DNA of 46,358 nucleotides, taken from Williamsia sp. 1135. Its GTDB lineage: Bacteria; Actinomycetota; Actinomycetes; Mycobacteriales; Mycobacteriaceae. Location: NCBI RefSeq assembly GCF_002095395.1, contig NZ_MJEI01000066.1:1-46358 (forward strand). Direction: 5' to 3'. Of the stretch, positions 1 to 8,514 are shown piece by piece; the first letter of the stretch is position 1, and every line of letters begins with the position of its first letter. The translations under genes and the position numbers were made by a program. The notes beneath the pieces are model-generated. The model ran no database searches. It saw nothing but the letters and a program-made list of their open reading frames with translations, and was not told where the DNA came from.

Positions 1-230
1 TCCGAGTAATCCTCCCGATTCAAAATCTCCAGAACGGCCTCTTGTTCCTCGGTGGCCAACGCCGCCGGCTGAAACCTCTGAGACTGCGGGGTCGGGTCTT
101 CAACGGGCGTGTAGTGCTTGTATCCCCGGGTGATCCGGTAGTAGGTCGAGCGGGCCACGCCGGTCAGATCACACGCCGCTGTGACCCCAATCCAGGTATG
201 GGCGGTCAGTGCGGTGACCAGCTCGATCAG
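1..230 (-). CDS. IS3-type transposase orfB, N-terminal part (truncated by window edge)
   Basis: Reading leftward from about 230 an open frame continues off the start of the window. It gives a helix-turn-helix-like segment (ACDLTGVARSTYYR) typical of the start of IS3 OrfB, ahead of the DDE integrase domain, which is missing here. The frame is -1 relative to orfA and remains open for some distance inside the 3' end of orfA. No ATG or GTG is evident at the junction, so production as an OrfAB fusion by -1 frameshifting is plausible. No classical A-rich slippery run is visible. The family is assigned by recall of motif and gene layout. Confidence 0.6.
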   Translation of the reverse strand, partial: MIELVTALTAHTWIGVTAACDLTGVARSTYYRITRGYKHYTPVEDPTPQSQRFQPAALATEEQEAVLEILNREDYS

Positions 231-703
231 GACAGATGATGTCGCTTGAGCCAGGCCTGGTACTGCTCGGCGCTCATCAAAGCTGGTGGGATCTGCGGAC
301 CCTCGTCCTGGGTCGAGCTCTTGGTGATCCCGTCCAAGAGCTCGAAGGCTTTTCCCATGATCTCCAACGCCGCCTCGGACTGGTCGTTCTTCTTCTCCAA
401 CCGGGCGACTTTGGCGCGCAACCGGGCCAGCTCAGCGCGGTCTTGACTGTCCATGCGGTCCCTCGTCTTGGCGGCGGCAGCGACCATCGAGTCACTGAAC
501 GCACCGGACTCGCGGGCCTCTAACCACTCTCGCACGGTCGCCCTGGTCAAGTTGTACTCGCGCATCAACTGGGTTTTCGCGCCGCGCTGCACCGCAAGAT
601 CCCAGCGCTGCAAGAACGCAATCCGGAACGCAATCGGGAACGAACGGCGCCCTTTCGCTGACCGTCCAATCGGGATATCGATCGGGGTACTCAACAAATC
701 CAT
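227..703 (-). CDS. IS3-type transposase orfA
   Basis: 158-residue DNA-binding subunit of an IS3-type transposase. The N-terminal half carries a helix-turn-helix (LMREYNLTRATVREWLEARE, about residues 47-66). It is followed by a leucine-zipper-like coiled coil (RAELARLRAKVARLEKKND) and a segment ending ALEIMGKAFELL, all characteristic of OrfA proteins that multimerise through the zipper. The ATG at 703 is chosen; an in-frame ATG four codons upstream (715) is an alternative. A much longer open frame extends upstream to 1138 but runs antisense through the citrate transporter and is not credible. The stop lies just inside the orfB frame, as expected for the family. Confidence 0.75.
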   Translation of the reverse strand: MDLLSTPIDIPIGRSAKGRRSFPIAFRIAFLQRWDLAVQRGAKTQLMREYNLTRATVREWLEARESGAFSDSMVAAAAKTRDRMDSQDRAELARLRAKVARLEKKNDQSEAALEIMGKAFELLDGITKSSTQDEGPQIPPALMSAEQYQAWLKRHHLS

Positions 704-858
704 GTCACACTCCATCCCCACCACCCCTACCACTCCTGCTGTCTTACAACCAGGGTGGCAGGGAGGGCGCAGCATCTGGTTTTGCCTAGAACGAGTGGGT
801 TTGTGTGGAGCGAGCAAAACGCGCAAAAGGCTACTAATGCGCTCAAGCGTGACTGTGA

Positions 859-884
859 TCTGGGGCACCCCCAGACTCTTTTTT
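859..884 (+). terminator. Hairpin plus T-run between the IS and the citrate transporter
   Basis: A perfect 7-bp stem (tctgggg / ccccaga, loop cac) is followed within 4 nt by six T residues, the form of an intrinsic terminator on the plus strand. It lies in the gene-free stretch 704-935. It may insulate the transporter from IS transcription, or the palindrome may be part of the IS end. The rest of that stretch shows no gene. Confidence 0.45.
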
Positions 885-935
885 GTAGCGCGGATCACTC
901 CGGTCCCGCAGTCCGCAAACGAGAGCGACGTCGTC

Positions 936-2351
936 ATGTTGGTAGCACTGGGCCTTGCGATGGTGGCCACATTCATGTTCCTGATCATCACCAAACGCGC
1001 CACCCCGGTGGTGGCCCTGATCCTCGTGCCCGTCGCATTCGGCCTCTTCGCCGGCGCGGGCATGGGGATCAGCGACATGATCACCGACGGCATCAAGGAT
1101 CTCGCGCCGACGGCCGCGATGCTGTTCTTCGCGATCATCTACTTCGGCATCATGATCGACGTCGGACTCTTCGACCCGATCGTGCGCGGCGTCGTCAAAG
1201 CCGTCCGCGCCGACCCCGCCAGACTCGTGGTGGGTACGGCACTGCTGGCCATGATCGTCTCGCTCGACGGGGACGGTTCCACGACGTTCATCATCGTCAC
1301 CTCGGCGTTGTTGCCGCTGTACCTCAAGCTCGGTGTCAGCCCGGTGGTCCTGACCGTCACCGCGGGCCTGGCCAACGGCACCCTGAACATCCTGCCCTGG
1401 GGCGGCCCGACCGCTCGAGCCGCTGCCGCACTGGGTATCTCGCCGTCCGACGTCTTCATCCCGATGATCCCGTCGCTGGTCGCCGGCCTCGTCATCGTGT
1501 TGCTGTTCTCGTACCACCTCGGCGTCATGGAGCGCCGCCGGATCGGCAAGATCGTCATCCGGGAATCGGTCCTCTCCCGGGAGAACGAGGCCGTGCTGGT
1601 GGGCACCGGTGGTGGCACGGGTGGCTCGGGTCGCAGCGGTGGCACGACAGGTGGCGACGACGCAGCAGGGGAGAGCGACGATTCGTCCGGCGGCGGATTC
1701 ACCGCCAACGCCCTCGACCCGAACCGCACCACTCTGCGGCCGAAACTGTTCTGGGTCAACGCCGCGCTGACGATCGCGCTGCTCGCCGTTCTCGGCATGG
1801 ACGTCATCGCGATCCCCGTGCTGTTCATGGTCGCGGCAGGTATCGCGCTGGTCATCAACTTCCCGCACGTCAAAGACCAGCAGTCGGCCATCACGCGGCA
1901 TTCGTCGAGCATCGTCTCGGTGGTCGCGATGGTGCTGGCAGCAGCCGTCCTCACCGGGGTGTTCGCCGGAAGCGGCATGGTCGAGGCCATCGCCGAATGG
2001 TTGACGTCGATCCTCCCCGATGCGATGGGACCGCACCTGGCCGTGGTCGCCGGAGTGCTCTCCATCCCGTTCACGTTCCTGATGAGCAACGACGCCTTCT
2101 ACTTCGGCATCCTGCCGGTGTTGTCCGAGACCGCCACCACCTACGGGATCGCTCCGGTGGAGATGGCACGCGCCTCGATCACGGGGCAGACGGTGCACAT
2201 GCAGAGTCCGCTGGTGCCCGCGATCCTGCTGCTGGTCTCCCTGGCAGGCGTCTCCCTGGCCGATCATCACAAGAAGGTGCTGTGGCGGGCGGTGGTGGTC
2301 TCGCTGGCGATGCTGGTCGTCGGAGTACTCGTCGGCTCCATTCCGTTCTGA
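936..2351 (+). CDS. CitMHS-family citrate:metal/proton symporter
   Basis: 471-residue polytopic membrane protein that probably imports citrate, often as a divalent-metal complex. The N-terminus (MLVALGLAMVATFMFLIITK), the segment SLDGDGSTTFIIVTSALLPLY, and GGPTARAAAALG match the CitMHS family as I remember it. Hydrophobic segments fill both halves. Between them a cytoplasmic loop at about residues 222-252 is almost entirely Gly, Ser, Thr and Asp, an unusual low-complexity linker. The ATG at 936 fits the family N-terminus; the open frame upstream runs into the IS and is discarded. A sensor kinase and response regulator follow directly, an arrangement like citH/citAB of Corynebacterium, so citrate-induced expression is likely (inference). 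Confidence 0.85.
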   Translation: MLVALGLAMVATFMFLIITKRATPVVALILVPVAFGLFAGAGMGISDMITDGIKDLAPTAAMLFFAIIYFGIMIDVGLFDPIVRGVVKAVRADPARLVVGTALLAMIVSLDGDGSTTFIIVTSALLPLYLKLGVSPVVLTVTAGLANGTLNILPWGGPTARAAAALGISPSDVFIPMIPSLVAGLVIVLLFSYHLGVMERRRIGKIVIRESVLSRENEAVLVGTGGGTGGSGRSGGTTGGDDAAGESDDSSGGGFTANALDPNRTTLRPKLFWVNAALTIALLAVLGMDVIAIPVLFMVAAGIALVINFPHVKDQQSAITRHSSSIVSVVAMVLAAAVLTGVFAGSGMVEAIAEWLTSILPDAMGPHLAVVAGVLSIPFTFLMSNDAFYFGILPVLSETATTYGIAPVEMARASITGQTVHMQSPLVPAILLLVSLAGVSLADHHKKVLWRAVVVSLAMLVVGVLVGSIPF

Positions 2352-2367
2352 CACGCAGCACATGAAG

Positions 2368-2397
2368 GTAGGCACCCGCGTGATCGCGGGTGCCTAC
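2368..2397 (+). terminator. Perfect 13-bp inverted repeat after the citrate transporter
   Basis: The arms gtaggcacccgcg and cgcgggtgcctac pair perfectly around a 4-nt loop, starting 17 nt after the transporter stop. There is no T-run. It probably acts as a terminator or attenuator between transporter and kinase genes, or less likely as an operator. An in-frame ATG at 2362 would put this hairpin inside the kinase gene, so a start at 2407 is preferred. Confidence 0.6.
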
Positions 2398-2406
2398 GCT
2401 GTTGTG

Positions 2407-4095
2407 ATGCGGCTGCGTAACCAGGTCTTGCTCTTGCAGGTGGTGGTGATCGTGGTCAGTCTCGCGGCGGGCTTCGGGGTGGTGATCTCCACCAGCGACG
2501 ACCGGTTCCGCGACGAGTACGGACAACGTGCTCTCGCGATCGCACGAACGGTCGCCACCGACACCGACGTTCGCGAGGCCGTGGCCAGTTCGGGCGGGAC
2601 GTCCCTGGATCCCGGCGAACTGCGGGCACGCCCACTGCAACTGCAAGCGCTCGCCGTGGCCGAGCGAACCGACGCGCTGTTCGTGGTGATCGCCAATGAT
2701 CGGGGCATCAGGCTCGCGCATCCGGACCCCGCGGAACTGGCCCTGCCGCTGAGCACCGATCCCACCCGTGCGCTCGCCGGCCAGGAAGACCTGGCCACCG
2801 ACCGCGGCACCCTCGGACAATCGGTGCGGGCCAAGGTGCCGATCTACGCGCCCGGCGGGACCGAGGTGGTGGGACTGGTGAGCGTCGGGATCTCCACCGA
2901 AGAAATAGCCGACGATCTGCGCGGAGACATTCGCACGCTGGTCCTGATCGCGTTGTCCGCGTTGCTGGTCGGAGTGGTGGGCTCGGCTTTGCTGGCTCGT
3001 CGCTGGCGCCGGTTGACACTGGGGCTGGAACCCGATCAGCTGGCCGAATTGGTTCGCGAGCAGGAGGCGGTGCTCCATTCGATGGGCGAGGGTGTGGTCG
3101 CGATCGACCCGAACGGTGTGGTGCGCGTGATCAACGACAAAGCCCGGATCTTGCTGGGGGTCACCGCCCAGACCGGTAGCCCGATCGATGCCATCGGGCT
3201 CACCCCACGGGTGCTGGAGGTCGCCCGCACGCCGGTGGACGTCCCACGGTCGGCGACCGTCGACGACCGGGTGGTGCTGGTGAGTTCGCGGCGTGTCTCA
3301 CGCGACGGGAAGGATCTCGGCATGGTGCTCTCGATCCTCGACCGCACAGACGTGGAAGACCTGACCCGCCAGGTCGATTCGATCCGGTCGATGACCGACG
3401 CCTTGCGGGCGCAACGGCACGAATCCGCCAATCGGATGCATGTCGTCGCGGGACTTCTCCGCCAAGGCAACGCCGTCGCCGGCCTCGACTATCTGGACGA
3501 GGTGATGGGCACCGGTCCGTACGGCACCGAACTGCCCGGCCTGGAAAACCTCACCGAACCCCACCTTCGAGCTTTCCTCGAGGCCAAGGCCGCTGCGGCC
3601 AGGGAACGCGGCGTCACGCTCACCCTCGGCGACCAGACCTTCCTCGATGGCAGCCTGCGCGACCCCGTCGTCGTGACCACCGTCGTCGGCAACCTCATCG
3701 ACAATGCAATCGAGGCGGCCTCCGGCCGGGCGATAGAGGCGGCCTCCGGCCGGGCACTTGAGGCGGCCTCCGGCCGGGCTGAGGCACTCGTGGAAGTAGA
3801 ACTGATCGCCGACGACGCCACGTTGCTGGTCACGGTCGCAGACTCCGGGCCGGGCATCGCCTTCACAGATCCCGACTCGGTCTTCGTAGAGGGGGTGACC
3901 AGCCACGACGACCCGGCTGTTCCCGGTGGGCGGGGAATGGGGTTGGCACTGGCCCGGCAGCTGGCCCGCCGCACCGGTGGCGACCTCATCGTCGGGGACC
4001 CGGGCGGGGAGACCGCAGCTGCCGACAACACCCTCGGCGGCGCCGTCTTCGTGGCCCGGTTGCCCGGCATCGTCGCGACAGGACATCCGGCATGA
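2407..4095 (+). CDS. CitA/DcuS-type sensor histidine kinase
   Basis: 562-residue membrane kinase. A first membrane segment (about residues 5-25) is followed by an extracytoplasmic sensor domain of the CitA/DcuS type and a second membrane segment near 178-200. A PAS-like region (EAVLHSMGEGVVAIDPNGVV) comes next. The phosphoacceptor region LRAQRHESANRMH has His338. The ATPase domain has an N-box (NLIDNAIEAA, Asn429/Asn433) and glycine boxes (DSGPGI, GRGMGLALARQLA). The start at 2407 is chosen because 2362 lies before a strong hairpin. An in-frame 24-bp triplication follows the N-box (separate entry). The last four bases overlap the regulator gene (ATGA), indicating co-translation. The ligand is probably citrate or another carboxylate, judged from the neighbouring transporter. 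Confidence 0.88.
   Translation: MRLRNQVLLLQVVVIVVSLAAGFGVVISTSDDRFRDEYGQRALAIARTVATDTDVREAVASSGGTSLDPGELRARPLQLQALAVAERTDALFVVIANDRGIRLAHPDPAELALPLSTDPTRALAGQEDLATDRGTLGQSVRAKVPIYAPGGTEVVGLVSVGISTEEIADDLRGDIRTLVLIALSALLVGVVGSALLARRWRRLTLGLEPDQLAELVREQEAVLHSMGEGVVAIDPNGVVRVINDKARILLGVTAQTGSPIDAIGLTPRVLEVARTPVDVPRSATVDDRVVLVSSRRVSRDGKDLGMVLSILDRTDVEDLTRQVDSIRSMTDALRAQRHESANRMHVVAGLLRQGNAVAGLDYLDEVMGTGPYGTELPGLENLTEPHLRAFLEAKAAAARERGVTLTLGDQTFLDGSLRDPVVVTTVVGNLIDNAIEAASGRAIEAASGRALEAASGRAEALVEVELIADDATLLVTVADSGPGIAFTDPDSVFVEGVTSHDDPAVPGGRGMGLALARQLARRTGGDLIVGDPGGETAAADNTLGGAVFVARLPGIVATGHPA
3712..3783 (+). repeat. Three in-frame 24-bp tandem repeats inside the kinase ATPase domain
   Basis: Units start at 3712, 3736 and 3760 and share gaggcggcctccggccggg. 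They encode EAASGRAI, EAASGRAL and EAASGRAE immediately after the N-box. The first unit continues the normal N-box helix, so the other copies look like a recent slippage expansion into the variable lid-side segment. Confidence 0.9.
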
Positions 4096-4757
4096 GCGCC
4101 GAGGACTTCGGGGTCCTGATCGTCGACGACGACTTCCGGGTCGCCGGCCTGCACGCGTCGATCGTGAACGCGGTGTCGGGATTCTCGGTCCTGGCGCAGG
4201 CCGGCACCCGCGAGGCGGCGGTCGCCGCCCTGGCCGAGCATCCCGAGATCACCCTCGCCCTCATCGATGTCCACCTGCCCGACGGCCCCGGGCTCGACCT
4301 GTTGCCCCGCCTGAACTGCGACGCCTTCGTGATCAGCGCAGAGACCGACAGCGCGGCGGTACGCAAAGCCCTGCGCGGCGGTGCGCTGACCTACCTGATC
4401 AAGCCGTTCGAGAACACGGAGCTGGCGAGGAGGCTCTCGGCGTATGCGCAGTACCGCCGCATCCTGGCCACTCCCACCACCGAGCAGAGCGCCGTCGACG
4501 CCGCGCTCGGCGCACTACGGACCGGACGTGCACTTCGCGAGGCATCGGACACCGGTTCTCAGACGGAGGAGCTCATCCTGACAGCGTTCGACGGATCCGA
4601 CCACGTCATGTTCGCCGACGAGGTCTCGGCCGTCGTCGGGATCTCACCGCCGACCGCGCGCAGGCATCTGGCAAATCTGGTCTCGTCGGGAAAACTGACC
4701 ATGAAGTTGCGTTACGGCGCGACCGGGCGGCCGAAGCAGGAGTACCGGCGTCCGTAG
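4092..4757 (+). CDS. CitB/DcuR-type response regulator
   Basis: 221-residue transcription regulator partnered with the upstream kinase. The receiver domain has the acidic pair near residues 11-13 (VDDD), the phosphoacceptor Asp59 in LALIDVHLPDG, and the conserved Lys in LIKPFENTELARR. The C-terminal part has a winged-helix/HTH segment (VGISPPTARRHLANLVSSGKL) as in CitB/DcuR regulators, and the family-typical end GRPKQEY. The ATG overlaps the kinase stop. Its likely target is the CitMHS gene just upstream, but I could not define a binding site. Confidence 0.9.
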   Translation: MSAEDFGVLIVDDDFRVAGLHASIVNAVSGFSVLAQAGTREAAVAALAEHPEITLALIDVHLPDGPGLDLLPRLNCDAFVISAETDSAAVRKALRGGALTYLIKPFENTELARRLSAYAQYRRILATPTTEQSAVDAALGALRTGRALREASDTGSQTEELILTAFDGSDHVMFADEVSAVVGISPPTARRHLANLVSSGKLTMKLRYGATGRPKQEYRRP

Positions 4758-4796
4758 TCCACGGGTAGATTGCCCTGAGGTCACACGGCGGTACGG

Positions 4797-6356
4797 GTGG
4801 GGGAGTGGATGAAGTTTCCGGGTCAAGAGTCGGACTTCGGTTCGGTGTTGCTCGGTTCGGCCACCGACACCGTTCGGCGCCAGCGGATCCGGATCCAACT
4901 ACTGATCACGGTGTCGCTACTGACCGCCAACGCGATCGGCGCGGGTATGGCGATCCTGTTGGTGGTGGTCGGGATCCCGGAACCCAGTGTGCTCGAGGCC
5001 CAGTTCTGGTGGGTCAACTTCATCGTCGTCCCGGTGTACGTCGGGATCGCGTTCGGATTCGGCTGGGTGGTCGGCACGACGCGGGTGCTGCGGCGGTTGC
5101 GGTGGGCGCTGCGCGACGAGAGACCCACCCCGAAGCAGGCACGTGCGGCGCTACGCGCACCGTGGGTGCTGACGCGACTGCAACTCGGGCTGTGGCTGGT
5201 TGCCGACGTGCTGTTCACGCTCTGTTACGGCATCCAGGACCCGGAACTGATCCCGAAGGTCGTGCTGGTGATCGGGCTGTCGGGGTCGGTCGTCTGCGCC
5301 ATTTCCTATCTGCTGACCGAGTTCTCGCTGCGACCCGTCGCTGCGCAGGCGCTCGAGACCGGCATCACCCGCCGCAGCCGGTTGCGGACCCGCGGCATGC
5401 TCAGCTGGGTCCTGGGGTCGGGGATCCCGATCGTCGGGATGATGCTGGTGGTGCTGTTCGCCGTCTTCCGCGACGACACCACCAAGACCGACGTGTTCAT
5501 TGCGATCATGGTCCTGGGCGCGACGGCTCTGTTCACCGGTCTGCTCCTGAACTACCTGAGCATCGACGCCATCAAGGCCCCGGTCGGGTCGGTCCGGCAG
5601 GCCATGACCAGGGTCGAGGGCGGGGACACCGAGGTGAGGGTCGTTGTCTACGACGGCACCGAGATCGGTGATCTGCAACGCGGATTCAACCTCATGGTCG
5701 AAGGTCTCGGAGAACGCGAGCGGATGCGCGACCTGTTCGGACGACACGTCGGCCGTGAGGTCGCCGAGGCGGCGCTGGCCCAGAACCCCGAACTCGGAGG
5801 CGCGGAGCGCGTGGTCGCGGTGGTGTTCATCGACGTCATCGGTTCCACCACGCTCGCCGCGAGCCGGCCCCCGAACGAGGTCGTCGAACTCCTCAACCGT
5901 TTCTTCGCAGTCGTGGTCACCGCCGTCGAGAGACACGACGGGCTGGTCAACAAGTTCGAAGGCGATGCGGTGCTCGCGGTGTTCGGGGCGCCACTGGAAT
6001 TGGACGACACCGCAACCGAAGCGCTCGCCGCCGCCCGGGAGATCTCGGTGAACCTCGCCGCCGACGTCCCCGAACTGGCGGCGGGTATCGGGGTGTCGCA
6101 CGGTCCCGTCGTCGCGGGCAACGTCGGCGCCATCCAGCGCTTCGAGTACACCGTCATCGGCGATGCCGTGAACGAGGCGGCCCGCCTGAGCGAACTGGCG
6201 AAGAAAGACCCGACCCGCCCACTGTCGTCGGGGCGGGCGGTGTCGGCGGCCACGGAAGCCGAAGCGGCGCACTGGCAGTGGCAGGAGAAGACGGAATTGC
6301 GCGGCCGCTCCGAGGTGACCGAGGTGCACGCGGCGCAGCATCCGCCGACTGCCTAG
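4797..6356 (+). CDS. Membrane-bound class III adenylate/guanylate cyclase with HAMP domain
   Basis: 519-residue protein expected to make cAMP from ATP. Six hydrophobic segments occupy about residues 33-255. A HAMP linker (APVGSVRQAMTRVEGGDTEV) follows, then a class III cyclase domain at about 335-500. The metal-binding Asp in VVFIDVIGST, the Lys and Asp in VNKFEGDAVLAVFG, and the transition-state Asn and Arg in IGDAVNEAARL are present, so the enzyme should be active. The layout matches the mycobacterial Rv1318c-Rv1320c/Rv3645 group. The start is ambiguous: GTG 4797, or ATG 4809 with gggag close upstream. It converges on the antiporter gene with a 4-nt stop-stop overlap. Confidence 0.88.
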   Translation: MGEWMKFPGQESDFGSVLLGSATDTVRRQRIRIQLLITVSLLTANAIGAGMAILLVVVGIPEPSVLEAQFWWVNFIVVPVYVGIAFGFGWVVGTTRVLRRLRWALRDERPTPKQARAALRAPWVLTRLQLGLWLVADVLFTLCYGIQDPELIPKVVLVIGLSGSVVCAISYLLTEFSLRPVAAQALETGITRRSRLRTRGMLSWVLGSGIPIVGMMLVVLFAVFRDDTTKTDVFIAIMVLGATALFTGLLLNYLSIDAIKAPVGSVRQAMTRVEGGDTEVRVVVYDGTEIGDLQRGFNLMVEGLGERERMRDLFGRHVGREVAEAALAQNPELGGAERVVAVVFIDVIGSTTLAASRPPNEVVELLNRFFAVVVTAVERHDGLVNKFEGDAVLAVFGAPLELDDTATEALAAAREISVNLAADVPELAAGIGVSHGPVVAGNVGAIQRFEYTVIGDAVNEAARLSELAKKDPTRPLSSGRAVSAATEAEAAHWQWQEKTELRGRSEVTEVHAAQHPPTA

Positions 6357-7948
6357 AGTCGCTTACGGCTGTCGCCCAGGCCTTCCGCGAGGTCGAGTTG
6401 CCGCAACGCACTTCGCAGCACCTCGTCGTCGATACGTCCACGATCCCGTTCGTCGATGAACACTTCGCGCTGAATCTGGATGAGCTCGTTGCGAATCCGG
6501 TTGTACGCCTCCGTCGGGCTCTCGCCGAGTTCGTCGGAATCCCGGCCGAGCCCCTCCCAGGCCAGATTCTTTCTGGTCCTGATCCAGTGGCGCAGGATCT
6601 CGACCTGCTCGCTGCGGGCATCGCCTGCCGGGATCTTCGCGGCGATCTCGTCGAGTCGCGTGATCGCAGCGCGCCCCGCACGGTCTTGAGCCCGGGCGAG
6701 CGACACCAGATCGGCCTGATGGTCGTCGCCCTGGACGCCCAGCCACTTGATGATCAACGGCAGAGTGGTGCCCTGCAACAGCAGCGAGCCGACCACGACC
6801 ACGAACGTGAGGAACAGGATCGCGTCCCGGGCCGGGAACTCCGAACCGTCGTCGACGGTCAGCGGGATGGCGAAGGCCGCGGCCAGGCTCACCACGCCTC
6901 GCATACCGGCCCACGACAAGACGAAGACGGCGCCTGCCGACGGAGCGACCTCGCGTTCGCGGATCCGCGGGAACAGCCGGGCACCGTACGTCGCGGCGTA
7001 CACCCAGACGATCCGGATCAGCACGGTGGCGAGGAAGACTGCCGCCGCGGCCCAGCAGATGCCGTTGATCGACCGCCCGTCGAGACCCTCGATGACCTGC
7101 GGCAGTTGCAGTCCGATGAGCAGGAACACAAACGATTCGAGGATCGCGTCGATCGACTTCCACACCGCGTTGTCCTGCAGTCGGGTCGCGTAACCTTCGC
7201 GGACTGATCGCTGGCCGAGATATAGGCCGGCCACCACCACGGCGATCACCCCGGACGCGTGGATCTCTTCGGCGACGAAGTAGATGACGAACGGGGCGAG
7301 GATCCCGAGCGCCGTCTCCATCGGTGGGTCGTCGAGAAAGTGCCGGGCGAAGGCCACCGCGATGCCGGCTGCCATACCGATGACCACGCCGCCGATCGCG
7401 GCCTCGAGAAAGGCCAGGATGCCATCCCACACCGTGGTGGTGGCGCCGATGGCGGCGGCGAGTGCGAGTCGGTAGGCGGTCAAGGCGGTGGCGTCGTTCA
7501 GCAGGCTCTCGCCGCCGAGCAGGGTCATCACGCGACGTGGCAGGCCGAGGCGGCGTCCGACGGCCTGCGCGGACACGGCGTCCGGCGGAGCGACGATGGC
7601 CCCCAGCACGAACGCGGCCGCCCAGGGCAGGTCGGGAACCGCGTAGTAGGCGACCACACCGACTCCTGCGGCCGTGGCCAACGGCAGCCCGACCGCGAGC
7701 AGGCCCACAGCGCGGATGTTCTTCCGAAGCGCAACGTAGGAGCTGTCCTGCGCCGCGGAGTAGAGCAACGGCGGGAGGATGGCGAACAACACGAGTTCGG
7801 GTTCGAGCGTGAGGTCGGGGAGTCCGGGAATCCAGCCGACACCGAGACCCACCACGACCAGTACCAGCGGGCCGGACAATCCGTATCGACGACACAGCGC
7901 GGAGACGATCACCGCGACCACCGCGACTATGAGGAGCCCTTCGTTCAC
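6353..7948 (-). CDS. Na+/H+ antiporter, CPA1 (NhaP/YjcE) family
   Basis: 531-residue integral membrane protein, probably exchanging Na+ or K+ for protons. Characteristic CPA1 segments are FAILPPLLYSAAQ, GAIVAPPDAVSAQAVGRRLGLP (the Asp of the ion-binding region) and GGESLLNDATALTAYRLAL. The last roughly 130 residues form a hydrophilic cytoplasmic regulatory tail rich in charged residues. The GTG at 7948 is chosen because gggaggaa sits 8 nt upstream and the product begins directly with the first membrane helix. An open frame upstream to 8410 overlaps the zinc-finger gene on the other strand and is not used. The gene is divergent from the UBP zinc-finger gene. Confidence 0.88.
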   Translation of the reverse strand: MNEGLLIVAVVAVIVSALCRRYGLSGPLVLVVVGLGVGWIPGLPDLTLEPELVLFAILPPLLYSAAQDSSYVALRKNIRAVGLLAVGLPLATAAGVGVVAYYAVPDLPWAAAFVLGAIVAPPDAVSAQAVGRRLGLPRRVMTLLGGESLLNDATALTAYRLALAAAIGATTTVWDGILAFLEAAIGGVVIGMAAGIAVAFARHFLDDPPMETALGILAPFVIYFVAEEIHASGVIAVVVAGLYLGQRSVREGYATRLQDNAVWKSIDAILESFVFLLIGLQLPQVIEGLDGRSINGICWAAAAVFLATVLIRIVWVYAATYGARLFPRIREREVAPSAGAVFVLSWAGMRGVVSLAAAFAIPLTVDDGSEFPARDAILFLTFVVVVGSLLLQGTTLPLIIKWLGVQGDDHQADLVSLARAQDRAGRAAITRLDEIAAKIPAGDARSEQVEILRHWIRTRKNLAWEGLGRDSDELGESPTEAYNRIRNELIQIQREVFIDERDRGRIDDEVLRSALRQLDLAEGLGDSRKRL

Positions 7949-8077
7949 CTGCGAATTCCTCCCTGAGCTGACTTCTGGCCGAACCAGGCAAAGATACGGG
8001 AGAATTGCCGGAGACGAAGCCGGCGGAAAGAGCTCAAAGAGACCACTGGCAAACTCCAGAGGCGGAGCTCGACCAGA

Positions 8078-8425
8078 TTGGACTGTATGCGACTGCCACG
8101 GCGATCGGTGATGCACCGAAACATCAAGGCCTCCGATGTGAAGGCGGACGACGACCTGTGCGTCGAACTGCGCGACGCGGCAGCGATACCCGTCGAAACC
8201 GCCGCGGCCGACGCTGTCGGGGTCTGCCAGGACTGCGCCGCCGAGGGTGTCGATCACTGGGCGCACCTGCGGCGTTGCCTCGCCTGCGGGCACGTCGCCT
8301 GCTGCGATTCGAGCCCGCGTAAGCATGCAACCGCCCACTTCAAGGCCACCGGACACCCCGTGATGCAGTCGGCTGAGCCCGGCGAGACGTGGCGTTGGTG
8401 CTACGTCCACGCGCGGATGGACTGA
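8078..8425 (+). CDS. UBP-type zinc-finger protein
   Basis: 115-residue (or shorter) protein built around a ubiquitin-hydrolase-type zinc finger. The metal-binding Cys and His lie in [17 protein letters not shown] and [14 protein letters not shown], followed by the family's end GETWRWCYV. In actinobacteria such single-domain proteins are common and their function is unknown; ubiquitin is absent, so a C-terminal-peptide-binding role is only a guess. The TTG at 8078 has ggcggag about 10 nt upstream. ATG 8087 and ATG 8111 are alternatives, and the conserved part begins after 8111. Confidence 0.75.
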   Translation: MDCMRLPRRSVMHRNIKASDVKADDDLCVELRDAAAIPVETAAADAVGVCQDCAAEGVDHWAHLRRCLACGHVACCDSSPRKHATAHFKATGHPVMQSAEPGETWRWCYVHARMD

Positions 8426-8501
8426 TCGGCCCCTCGTTCGTCAGAATCCGATGTCTTACGCCGCGGGGGTCTACCCGTACGAAAGCCGCCTTGTTTGCAG
8501 C

Positions 8502-8507
8502 TAGCCT
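8502..8507 (+). promoter_or_regulatory. Possible -10 element for leaderless purT
   Basis: tagcct lies 8 nt upstream of the GTG chosen for purT, the distance expected if transcription begins at the start codon. No good Shine-Dalgarno sequence precedes that GTG and no clear -35 is visible. Confidence 0.3.
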
Positions 8508-8514
8508 TACAAAG

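Larger units (their letters stand above)
1..875 (-). mobile_element. IS3-type insertion sequence, partial
   Basis: A leftward-reading two-frame transposase (orfA complete, orfB cut by the window edge) marks an IS3-family-like element. Only the orfA-side end can lie in the window. The opposite terminal repeat is absent, so the true boundary cannot be fixed. I place it near 875, between the orfA start at 703 and the transporter start at 936, where a small GC-rich palindrome and a T-run occur. That the window opens inside this element suggests an assembly break at a multicopy repeat. Confidence 0.6.

Noticed and set aside
453-935. In-frame upstream extension of the citrate transporter
   Set aside because: It runs through the IS orfA on the other strand and does not resemble CitMHS. 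ATG 936 gives the family N-terminus.
843-2375. Open frame of about 510 codons antisense to the citrate transporter, with further long antisense frames under most genes
   Set aside because: Such frames are frequent in high-GC DNA. The products are low-complexity Asp/His/Arg-rich, have no domains and lie exactly opposite a convincing gene.
2362-2406. Upstream ATG for the sensor kinase
   Set aside because: It lies before a perfect 13-bp hairpin, which would then be coding, and adds a non-hydrophobic stretch before the first membrane helix. 2407 is preferred.
6363-7991. 542-codon minus-strand frame overlapping the antiporter
   Set aside because: It is a frame shadow of the antiporter with Arg/Pro-rich composition and no family motifs.
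8493-8513. IdeR-box-like sequence before purT
   Set aside because: Only the central tagccttac part resembles the consensus and the outer arms do not match.
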